The notes beneath the pieces are model-generated. The model made no database searches, had not been told where the DNA came from, and worked only from the letters and a program-made list of their open reading frames with translations. The position numbers and the translations under genes are program-made. A stretch of DNA of 18,055 bases from an uncultured Granulicatella sp. GTDB lineage: Bacteria; Bacillota; Bacilli; Lactobacillales; Aerococcaceae. The stretch's first letter is position 1; the number at the start of each line of letters is the position of its first letter. Of the stretch, positions 9,805 through 15,677 are shown piece by piece. The stretch spans positions 1 to 18,055 of the forward strand of contig CALIJD010000112.1 in the NCBI GenBank assembly GCA_938017885.1, written 5' to 3'.

Positions 9805-9834
9805 AAGGAGCCAAAAGACAAGCCTTGGCTCCTT
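9805..9834 (-). repeat. Inverted repeat between yvcK and whiA
   Basis: AAGGAGCCAA (9805-9814) and TTGGCTCCTT (9825-9834) form a perfect 10-bp stem with a 10-base loop. On the minus strand it starts 4 bases after the yvcK stop and is followed by CATTATGAC, with no U-tract, so it is not a standard terminator for the operon. It could stabilise or process the mRNA between the two genes. Confidence 0.6.
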
Positions 9835-9838
9835 TTCC

Positions 9839-10882
9839 TTAATTATTTTCAGTTTTTGCACTTTGTAAGAGACGGAATAATTCGTCAATTACTTTTTCCC
9901 CGTCATGGTATACCCCATTTTCACGAAGACGAATAAAGTCTGATGAAATAACGCGACATCCTTGGTCTCTTAACCCTTGGAAGTCATATTTTACCTGATA
10001 AAGATATTCTTCATTCTTTTGTTGGCTTAAATATTCTTCCGGAACTTCCTCTGTATTCACGAGAACCGTATCGATAAATTTCGTTCCTAAATGTTCATGT
10101 AACACGCGCACATGATCAGCATCCGTAAATTGCTCGGTCTCCCCTAATTGGGTCATGATGTTACAAATATACACGACTTCCGCATTCGTTTCACAGACTG
10201 CTTCACCAATATCACTAATCATGAGGTTTGGCAGAATACTTGTGTATAGACTACCAGGGCCTAATACAACCATATCTGCTTCCATAATGGCATTAATTAC
10301 TTCCCGGGCTGCCATAGGAGTGCGACGTTCATCTAATTGGCGATTTTCATCATAACAGTGAACCGAAACTTTTTTAATTTTTTTGCGTAATTTCACTAAT
10401 TTAGATTCCCCATCTACAATCGTGCCATCTTTAAACTCCGCACGAAGTAATAAAGGTTCTTCTGCCGCTGGATAAACATGCCCTTCGACGGCCATCATTC
10501 GAGACAGTAAACGAATAGCATCAAAAATATTATTCCCACGCATTTCCGTTAATGCTGCAATAATCAAGTTCCCAATCGCATGCCCTGCAAAGAACTGATC
10601 ATCCGAATTGAAACGGTATTGGAAGATTTCTTTTTGAAGAGGATTCATAGGCGAAAGAGCAATCATGCAATTTCGAATATCTCCTGGTGGGACGACGTTC
10701 ATATAGTCCCTGATAACTCCTGAACTTCCACCATCATCAGCAACTGTTACGATTGCAGTGACTTCTGCGTCACGCTTGCGGAGATTTCTAAGAAGAACAG
10801 GCAGTCCCGTTCCTCCTCCAATTACCGTAATTTTCGGGCCCTTTTTCTTCCTCGGAGGGTTTGGTGTTACCTCAAACATCAT
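9839..10882 (-). CDS. yvcK: YvcK family (GluM-like) UDP-sugar-binding metabolic regulator
   Basis: A 347-residue cytoplasmic protein of the YvcK/CofD-like family. Conserved elements: [17 protein letters not shown] (about 18-34), [16 protein letters not shown] (46-61), [12 protein letters not shown] (65-76) and [13 protein letters not shown] (208-220), which together form the Rossmann-like nucleotide-sugar site. In Bacillus YvcK binds UDP-GlcNAc, is needed for growth on gluconeogenic carbon and for normal cell shape, and affects cell-wall precursor supply; it is not a CofD enzyme. The ATG at 10882 overlaps the rapZ stop by four bases (ATGA), so translation is coupled; a second ATG follows directly. 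No strong ribosome site is seen, which fits coupling. The gene order rapZ-yvcK-whiA is conserved across Firmicutes. Confidence 0.95.
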   Translation of the reverse strand: MMFEVTPNPPRKKKGPKITVIGGGTGLPVLLRNLRKRDAEVTAIVTVADDGGSSGVIRDYMNVVPPGDIRNCMIALSPMNPLQKEIFQYRFNSDDQFFAGHAIGNLIIAALTEMRGNNIFDAIRLLSRMMAVEGHVYPAAEEPLLLRAEFKDGTIVDGESKLVKLRKKIKKVSVHCYDENRQLDERRTPMAAREVINAIMEADMVVLGPGSLYTSILPNLMISDIGEAVCETNAEVVYICNIMTQLGETEQFTDADHVRVLHEHLGTKFIDTVLVNTEEVPEEYLSQQKNEEYLYQVKYDFQGLRDQGCRVISSDFIRLRENGVYHDGEKVIDELFRLLQSAKTENN

Positions 10883-11769
10883 GAGCGTCCATTCCCTTCT
10901 TTACGACGATCTTTGTCACGATGAGAAATTTTCACATTATAAGAGTCGGATAATAATTCACGGCCAATTCGTTCCGCAAAAGCTACAGAACGGTGTTGTC
11001 CACCTGTACATCCAATCGCAATCGTTACGCTGGATTTTCCTTCTTTCTTGTAACCCGGAATTGAGAAATCGAGTAAATCCATCAATTTATGATAGAACGT
11101 CTTCGCTTCTGGCTGACTCATTACATAGTCATAGACCGGTTCGTCTAAGCCTGTCAAAGGACGTAACTCTGGAATATAGTGTGGGTTTGGTAAGAAACGA
11201 ACATCCATCACCACATCTGCATCAATTGGTAATCCATATTTAAATCCAAAGGACATCACTTGAATCGTAAATACACCCTCTTGACCAGTAGAGAAAGCTT
11301 GCATGATTTCTTCACGTAACTGACGAGGAGATAAATTCGTTGTATCAATGACTTTTTGCGAGCGAGTCTTAATATCTTGTAGTAAGCGACGCTCCGCAAT
11401 AATTCCATCATAAATACGACCTTCCCCAGCTAATGGGTGAGTTCTTCTCGTTTCTTTATAACGAGAAACTAATGCATCATCACTCGCTTCTAAAAATAAA
11501 ATTTTTGTGGTAATAAAGGAAGTATTATCTAGTCCACCGATTGCGGACATGATTTCATCAAAGAACGCACGAGAACGTAAATCGATTACGAGCGCAATCT
11601 TTGTAATTTTTCCTGATTCTTTCACTAATTCCCAGAATTTTGGTAATAAACTTGGTGGCATATTATCGACACAGAAATATCCCATGTCTTCAAAACTTTG
11701 CATAGCAACGGTTTTACCTGCACCGCTCATTCCTGTAATGACGACTAATTCTAATTGATCTACTGTCAT
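10879..11769 (-). CDS. rapZ: RapZ (YvcJ), nucleotide-binding regulator
   Basis: A 296-residue P-loop protein. Walker A is GMSGAGKT (13-20), followed by [18 protein letters not shown]. The C-terminal domain carries [21 protein letters not shown], and the signature [10 protein letters not shown] (253-262) with SHRD at 282-285. In E. coli RapZ is an RNA-binding adaptor guiding small-RNA GlmZ decay and so GlmS level; in Firmicutes the homologue YvcJ hydrolyses nucleotides and its target is less clear. Two ATGs compete: that at 11775 is one base from AGGAG, that at 11769 is seven, so 11769 is used. First gene of the rapZ-yvcK-whiA-ssb-DUF554 run with its own promoter. Confidence 0.95.
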   Translation of the reverse strand: MTVDQLELVVITGMSGAGKTVAMQSFEDMGYFCVDNMPPSLLPKFWELVKESGKITKIALVIDLRSRAFFDEIMSAIGGLDNTSFITTKILFLEASDDALVSRYKETRRTHPLAGEGRIYDGIIAERRLLQDIKTRSQKVIDTTNLSPRQLREEIMQAFSTGQEGVFTIQVMSFGFKYGLPIDADVVMDVRFLPNPHYIPELRPLTGLDEPVYDYVMSQPEAKTFYHKLMDLLDFSIPGYKKEGKSSVTIAIGCTGGQHRSVAFAERIGRELLSDSYNVKISHRDKDRRKEGNGRS

Positions 11770-11810
11770 TGTCATTCTCCTATCTTTTCTCAGATATAAT
11801 AACCTTTTTA

Positions 11811-11819
11811 ATTATAACA
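11811..11819 (-). promoter_or_regulatory. Extended -10 promoter of the rapZ run
   Basis: TATGTTATAAT on the minus strand gives a consensus TATAAT (11816-11811) with a TG extension (11819-11817). No strong -35 is found at 17 bases; TTAACG is present with a longer gap. The start codon of rapZ is about 41 bases downstream of the -10. Confidence 0.65.
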
Positions 11820-11879
11820 TATCCGGGCGTGTCATCGTTAATGTTTATGAAATTTTCCATTGCACAAAGAAAACTAACT

Positions 11880-11905
11880 AAAAAAGAAGGGCGCTCGTCC
11901 CTTCT
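11880..11905 (-). terminator. Terminator of the histidine kinase transcript
   Basis: AGAAGGG and CCCTTCT form a 7-bp stem around ACGAGCG, followed by TTTTT on the minus strand. The stem begins directly after the kinase TAG stop codon. It closes the lipoprotein-regulator-kinase unit. Confidence 0.85.
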
Positions 11906-12904
11906 CTAATCTTTTACTTGTAAACCTTCTTTAGGAATCTGAATATGAATCGAGGTTCCTTTTCCAACAGTAGAATCCACACTTAAAGTGACCCCTAATT
12001 TCTTTGCAATTTCACTAGATAAATAGAGCCCTAGCCCAGTCGATTGATGATTTACTCTTCCATTGAATCCACTAAATCCTCTTTCGAAAATTCGAGCTTG
12101 GTCATGAGAAGCGATTCCAATTCCTGTATCTTTAATGGTTAGTATATCTTTATCGAAAGTAATCTCAATTCTTCCCTCATCTGGAGTATACTTAACCGCA
12201 TTGGACAATACTTGTTCCACAATGACCCCCAGCCATTTCTTATCCGTTACGACCACTTCATCAATAGGGATATATTGTAATTTCAACTTCTTATGAATGA
12301 AGAATGTAGCGTATTTTTTGATGACAGGATGGAGTATGTCATCCAGCTTCACCTTTTGTAAATCCAAATCTCTATGGAAAGTTTCCATCCGTACATAGTG
12401 CAATGCCAATTCCGTATAAGCTGTAATTCGCACCAACTCTTGTTCCAACATGGACTTTTCCGCAGTTTGTGGAAGGCTACGAATTAAAAGCTGGCTAGAT
12501 GCAATACTCGTTTTAATCTGATGCGCCCATAGCGTGTAATAATCTATATCTTCTTTTCTACTTTGTTGCATTTTTGTCTTCAACTGCTGCATCTCTTGCA
12601 TTAGACCTTGATTCTTTTCAAAGAGAAGATGGATCACAGGGGAAACCTCTTCTTCCAAGGATCTCGCTTGCTGATTCAAAGCTTTCACCATGCTTTTATA
12701 TTTTCTCCAGTCATGCCAGAGCAAAATAAACAAAATAAAGCATAGGAACAATCCTAATAAAAATAAATAGTAAAAAGCTCCTGTACTGCCCCAGTTAAAC
12801 ACCAATGCAAATACCATCGAAAACACTTCGATACATCCAAATGAAATCAATAAAGTATGGTGTGATTTGAGCCATTGAATACTAAAATCTTTTTTTGTCA
12901 TCAT
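11906..12904 (-). CDS. BceS-like sensor histidine kinase
   Basis: A 332-residue membrane kinase. Two closely spaced membrane helices (about 17-38 and 42-63) with almost no outside loop mark the intramembrane-sensing type. A coiled linker (about 70-118) leads to the phospho-acceptor His128 in LWAHQIKTSI, similar to the HQIKTPL box of BceS kinases. The ATPase domain has the N box with Asn235 (EQVLSNAVKYTPDEG), G1 DTGIG (259-263) and G2 STGLGLYL (288-295). BceS-type kinases usually sense peptide-antibiotic stress through a partner BceAB transporter; no such transporter is in this window. The usual Pro after KT in the H box is Ser here. It overlaps the response regulator stop by four bases (ATGA), so the pair is translationally coupled. 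Confidence 0.9.
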   Translation of the reverse strand: MMTKKDFSIQWLKSHHTLLISFGCIEVFSMVFALVFNWGSTGAFYYLFLLGLFLCFILFILLWHDWRKYKSMVKALNQQARSLEEEVSPVIHLLFEKNQGLMQEMQQLKTKMQQSRKEDIDYYTLWAHQIKTSIASSQLLIRSLPQTAEKSMLEQELVRITAYTELALHYVRMETFHRDLDLQKVKLDDILHPVIKKYATFFIHKKLKLQYIPIDEVVVTDKKWLGVIVEQVLSNAVKYTPDEGRIEITFDKDILTIKDTGIGIASHDQARIFERGFSGFNGRVNHQSTGLGLYLSSEIAKKLGVTLSVDSTVGKGTSIHIQIPKEGLQVKD

Positions 12905-13584
12905 TGAATTTCTTCCGCCATTCCATACCCAATTCCTTTTTTAGTCGTGATGAGATTTGCTAAACCAATTTCAGCCAGCTTTTTACGAAGTCTCGCCACT
13001 GTCACCGAAAGTGTATTATCATCTACAAACAAATCACTATTCCACAGTTGATTCATCAACTCTTCTCTAGTTGCGATATCTCCTTGTTTCTCAAACAAGA
13101 CTCTTAGAACAATTAATTCATTTTTAGAGAGATCCATTTCCTCTCCATTAAAACTCACTTTTGTGCTTGCTAATTGAAGGGTTGCACCTTTATACTCTAT
13201 CCAGTCTTTCTGCTGTACAAATTCATAACTTCTACGCATCATCCCTTGAATCTTTGCTACAAGAACACTGGGTTCAAAAGGTTTTGTCATATAGTCATCT
13301 GCACCCATATTAATCGACATCACAATGTCCATCGGTTGATCGTGAGAAGATAAAAACATGATGGGCACTTGAGAGACTTTACGAATCTCTTGGCACCAAT
13401 AATAACCATTATAGAATGGTAATGTAATATCCAGAATAACCAACTGAGGATTCACGGATAAAAATTGAGTATATACCTGAGAAAAATCGTCTACAGCGAC
13501 CACTTCATAATTCCATTTTTCTAACTCGGATACCACCGCATCACGAATGACTTTTTCATCTTCTACAATCATAATTGTTTGCAT
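12901..13584 (-). CDS. OmpR/PhoB-family response regulator (BceR-like)
   Basis: A 227-residue DNA-binding regulator. Receiver domain at about 1-115: acidic pair Glu8/Asp9, phospho-acceptor Asp52 in VILDITLPFYNGYYW, Ser79/Ser80 in MFLSS and Lys101 in DDYMTKPF. The winged-helix output domain (about 125-222) includes LSKNELIVLRVLFEKQGDI (split here) and the wing DDNTLSVTVARLRKKL. The PFYNGYYWCQEIR segment is characteristic of BceR-like regulators of cell-envelope stress. Its partner is the overlapping kinase gene. A GAGAGGTGAG site precedes the ATG by a few bases. The 61 bases to the upstream lipoprotein gene hold no terminator hairpin; a weak extended -10 (TGTTACAAT) is present, so it may be expressed both with the lipoprotein and separately. 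Confidence 0.93.
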   Translation of the reverse strand: MQTIMIVEDEKVIRDAVVSELEKWNYEVVAVDDFSQVYTQFLSVNPQLVILDITLPFYNGYYWCQEIRKVSQVPIMFLSSHDQPMDIVMSINMGADDYMTKPFEPSVLVAKIQGMMRRSYEFVQQKDWIEYKGATLQLASTKVSFNGEEMDLSKNELIVLRVLFEKQGDIATREELMNQLWNSDLFVDDNTLSVTVARLRKKLAEIGLANLITTKKGIGYGMAEEIQ

Positions 13585-13645
13585 ATACTCACCTCTCTTT
13601 TATTGTAACATCTTTCTAATTCTCAGAAAACCATCGACTTTTCTC

Positions 13646-14314
13646 TTACCTAATTTCTCGTATCATTTCCCATAAAGTCGTTATATTATCTTGCTTCGCT
13701 CCAATTTCATATAAAAATCCTTTGGACTCATCGTGCCCGAAAATAGAAAAATCTATCGGTTGCGATTCGTCTATCCCCAAAATTCGATTAACCACTGGAA
13801 GCTGAATACTATATTCTAGATAAAATGAGTTGTCTCCTGTAGGACTTTCTTCCCTATTCGTATACTGTTTCGAATGCAATTTTGCCTTTCGTAACATCTC
13901 TTGATTCAATTGCAATTCCTGAAATAAGAACTTCCCTTGAGGCCAAAGTTTTTTAGCTTCTTCCTCATTTTCAAAAACAAACTTGCCCTCCACATATTGG
14001 AACGTCTGACTGATTTCCTCTTCTTTTGTTTTAGAATTGATTTGCTTCATCGTACCGACAAAAGGTTTTCCTTTTTCCTTCGCCTTAAGATAAACAAATA
14101 CCGTCGAGTCCCCTACGACACGCGACTGACTCACGGTAAATCCATTCGGAAACTGCTCAAATAAATCTTCAATATTTTCTGTTGGATAAACCCTGCTCAA
14201 CTCTTTCCCAGAGAGCTCTTCAAGATACCCACGACTCGTGTGATCCACACATCCCACTAATAGCGTCACGCATAACATCAATAGCCCAATCCACGAACCT
14301 CTCTTTAACTTCAC
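13646..14314 (-). CDS. Lipoprotein, Lpl/DUF576-like, paralogue of the next gene
   Basis: A 222-residue predicted lipoprotein. Basic MKLKR, a hydrophobic stretch and lipobox LLVGC give lipidation at Cys22, anchoring it on the outer face of the membrane. The mature part opens with SRGYLEELSGKELSRVYPT, then NIEDLFEQFPNGFT, which is nearly the same in the neighbouring lipoprotein; FLFQELQLNQEMLRKAKL near residue 138 is also shared. The layout (YPxxNxEDLF block, KFLFQ block, Y...L...I...G end) resembles staphylococcal tandem lipoproteins (DUF576/Csa1); this comes from memory, not a search. The frame extends to a TTG at 14335, but GTG at 14314 gives a proper signal peptide and has GTGAGG 8 bases upstream. 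No terminator separates it from the two-component genes, so it may be part of that system. Confidence 0.8.
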   Translation of the reverse strand: MKLKRGSWIGLLMLCVTLLVGCVDHTSRGYLEELSGKELSRVYPTENIEDLFEQFPNGFTVSQSRVVGDSTVFVYLKAKEKGKPFVGTMKQINSKTKEEEISQTFQYVEGKFVFENEEEAKKLWPQGKFLFQELQLNQEMLRKAKLHSKQYTNREESPTGDNSFYLEYSIQLPVVNRILGIDESQPIDFSIFGHDESKGFLYEIGAKQDNITTLWEMIREIR

Positions 14315-14347
14315 ACACAAAACCTCACTTTGCAATTCAGTGCCTTC

Positions 14348-14356
14348 ATGATACCA
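14348..14356 (-). promoter_or_regulatory. Extended -10 promoter of the downstream lipoprotein gene
   Basis: TATGGTATCAT on the minus strand: -10 TATCAT (14353-14348) with TGG extension (14356-14354), 34 bases before the GTG start. It lies past the terminator of the upstream lipoprotein gene, so the lipoprotein-regulator-kinase unit probably starts here. No good -35 is visible. Confidence 0.5.
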
Positions 14357-14405
14357 TATCCCACCTTCACCACCACATTCCCTAACAAAATCCTAAACTT
14401 TTCAA

Positions 14406-14434
14406 TAAAAAAAGAATTAAGCAAGTTGCTTAAT
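14406..14434 (-). terminator. Terminator between the two lipoprotein genes
   Basis: ATTAAGC and GCTTAAT pair around a five-base loop, followed by TCTTTTTTTATT on the minus strand. It begins 8 bases after the stop of the upstream lipoprotein gene and makes that gene a single-gene unit. Confidence 0.85.
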
Positions 14435-14441
14435 CCCCTTC

Positions 14442-15086
14442 TTACTCTTCAATTCTTTCAGCAAATGAAAAATCGCTATCCACATCGACTGAAAGTGTGT
14501 AGTAATATCCTCTATTCGCATTACTTCCATGTAAGCCTAATGTGACTTGTTGTTTCTTTTCTAGTCCAAGGAACTCATTAATTTGTTCATTCTTAACGAC
14601 ATACTCTATTTCAAAGCTACCGTTATTACCGTTGTAGTAAGTATCCTTTAGCTTAAATTTCGAAAGAACCTCTGTATTCAATGTCATTTCTTGGAATAAG
14701 AATCTTTTATATCCCCAAAGTTCTGTTGCTAATTTTTCATCAGAAAAAGAAAACTCCTCATTTTGATACTTAACTTCCACTTGAGAAGTTACCTCTCCAT
14801 CTTTTCGTCTTACTTTCTTTATGGTTCCCTCAATCATCCGTGTTAAAGAATCTCCTGTCAATTCAACCTTGATTCGATATTCCCCTTCAGTATGAGATTG
14901 ATAAATCGTAAAGCCGTTAGGAAACTGCTCAAATAAATCTTCTAAGTTTTTGGTAGGATAAACACGACTGATCTGAGTTCCAATTCGGTCTTCCAAATAG
15001 CCTCTACTATTTCTCCCGTTACATCCATACAGAATTACAATTAACGAAAAAAATAGTGCAATATAAAACAGCTTTTTCCCTTTCAT
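14442..15086 (-). CDS. Lipoprotein, Lpl/DUF576-like, tandem paralogue
   Basis: A 214-residue predicted lipoprotein: MKGKK, hydrophobic core, lipobox ILYGC with lipidated Cys22. After the cysteine, NGRNSRGYLEDRIGTQISRVYPT and NLEDLFEQFPNGFTIYQS match the neighbouring lipoprotein closely, and KRFLFQEMTLNTEVLSKFKL matches its second block; the parts between are diverged. So the two arose by duplication and then separated. No catalytic motif is seen. Similarity to staphylococcal Lpl/DUF576 proteins is suggested by the YPxKNLEDLF block and overall layout, from memory only. A GAGAGGG site precedes the ATG at 15086. It has its own promoter and terminator and lies directly beside the tandem structured repeats. 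Confidence 0.82.
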   Translation of the reverse strand: MKGKKLFYIALFFSLIVILYGCNGRNSRGYLEDRIGTQISRVYPTKNLEDLFEQFPNGFTIYQSHTEGEYRIKVELTGDSLTRMIEGTIKKVRRKDGEVTSQVEVKYQNEEFSFSDEKLATELWGYKRFLFQEMTLNTEVLSKFKLKDTYYNGNNGSFEIEYVVKNEQINEFLGLEKKQQVTLGLHGSNANRGYYYTLSVDVDSDFSFAERIEE

Positions 15087-15117
15087 AATCGACCCTCTCT
15101 ACATGACCTTTTTTTTA

Positions 15118-15145
15118 ATCATATCATACTTTGAACAAGACTCAA
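15118..15145 (-). promoter_or_regulatory. Promoter of the upstream lipoprotein gene
   Basis: On the minus strand TTGAGT (15145-15140), 16 bases, then TATGAT (15123-15118). A second TATGAT overlaps at 15128-15123 but is too near the -35. The -10 is about 31 bases before the ATG. If this is the only promoter, the structured repeats lie upstream of the mRNA and not in its leader. Confidence 0.55.
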
Positions 15146-15294
15146 TACACTATTTACCACTCAAACTAAGAATCTCTACTCACTTTTAGCACTTTCCCCT
15201 TTCGAATGAAGGAATACTTGCACTCACTCCATCAAAGCAACACAACAAAGTTAAGAGGCAAAGAAAAAAAGCTACGCGTTTTCGGATAACATAG

Positions 15295-15417
15295 TAGCCA
15301 TTATAGCGATGAGTAATCGATGCGAATTACGGATGGTTGGAAATTCATTTCCTACCATCCGTTTGAGGCTCGATAGGATTGAGACCTTGGCTCAATCCGG
15401 TACAGCTATAAAGGCTA
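15295..15417 (-). ncRNA. Structured domain 1 (three-way junction), family not recognised
   Basis: Pairings, plus-strand positions. P1: TAGCC-A-TTATAGC (15295-15307) with GCTATAA-A-GGCTA (15405-15417), one A-A mismatch. P2: ATCGA (15316-15320) with TCGAT (15370-15374). P3 on top of P2: ACGGATGGT (15329-15337) with ACCATCCGT (15354-15362), then GGAAA/TTTCC and a TTCA loop. P4: GGATTGAG (15376-15383) with CTCAATCC (15391-15398), loop ACCTTGG. Junction strands: GATGAGTA, A, GGTACA. Strand is uncertain. I favour minus because P1 would there be followed by a T7 run (15270-15264). It could be an RNA, or a DNA structure; only the fold is well supported. Confidence 0.5.
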
Positions 15418-15498
15418 ACGCTTCTCATTTCGAATGAAGGAATATTTGTTCTAACTTGATTGAAGCAACACAACAATTTAAGCGCTAATAACACGAAA

Positions 15499-15662
15499 AA
15501 CTCCTCAGAGGTTATAGAAAGCATTATAGGGGATGATAACCAATGTGAATTACAGTCTCTAGAAATTCATTTCGTAGAGACTGTTTGAAGCTTGGTAGGT
15601 TTGAGACCTTAGACTCAAACCGGTATCCTATAATGCTTTTCTATAACAAACTCTGAGGAGTT
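15499..15662 (-). ncRNA. Structured domain 2 (three-way junction with long closing stem)
   Basis: Same fold as domain 1. P1: GCATTATAGG (15521-15530) with CCTATAATGC (15627-15636), extended by GTTATAGAAA/TTTCTATAAC and AACTCCTCAGAG/CTCTGAGGAGTT into a stem of 32 pairs with small bulges. P2: ACCAA (15539-15543) with TTGGT (15592-15596). P3: ACAGTCTCT (15552-15560) with AGAGACTGT (15576-15584), then GAAA/TTTC and a TTCA loop. P4: GGTTTGAG (15598-15605) with CTCAAACC (15614-15621), loop ACCTTAGA. Junction strands: GGATGATA, A, GGTAT. On the minus strand the long stem ends in GTTTTTCG (from 15501), so it may also end the upstream nucleotidase transcript, whose stop codon is 16 bases away. Confidence 0.5.
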
Positions 15663-15677
15663 TGAAGTATCTTTATA

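Larger units (their letters stand above)
15200..15662. repeat. Two diverged tandem repeat units in the gene-free stretch 15087-15677
   Basis: The 591 bases between the two coding regions hold no plausible gene. They contain two homologous units, 15200-15417 and 15428-15662, about 222-228 bases apart. Each begins with the identical 17-mer TTTCGAATGAAGGAATA (15200-15216; 15428-15444), then exactly 18 variable bases, then the identical AAGCAACACAACAA (15235-15248; 15463-15476) and TTAAG. Further on both share GAATTAC, GAAATTCATTTC, GTTTGA, TAGG, TTGAGACCTT and CCGGTA in the same order. Between these the copies differ, mostly in paired positions. The arms and flanks show no terminal repeats or target duplications that I could find. 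15146-15199 holds nothing I can name. Confidence 0.9.

Noticed and set aside
9771..9821. Longer N-terminus for WhiA starting at 9821
   Set aside because: The added residues fall in the intergenic hairpin and over the ribosome site, and do not match the family start.
15295..15662. The structured repeats as hammerhead ribozymes, purine riboswitches or T-boxes
   Set aside because: A GATGA junction strand recalls the hammerhead core, but the GAAA and cleavage-site strands are missing. The conserved purine-riboswitch junction sequence and the T-box TGG-ACC motif are absent as well.
15200..15662. The repeats as a CRISPR array or insertion sequence
   Set aside because: Only two long units, no short regular repeats and spacers, no transposase frame, and no terminal repeats with target duplication.
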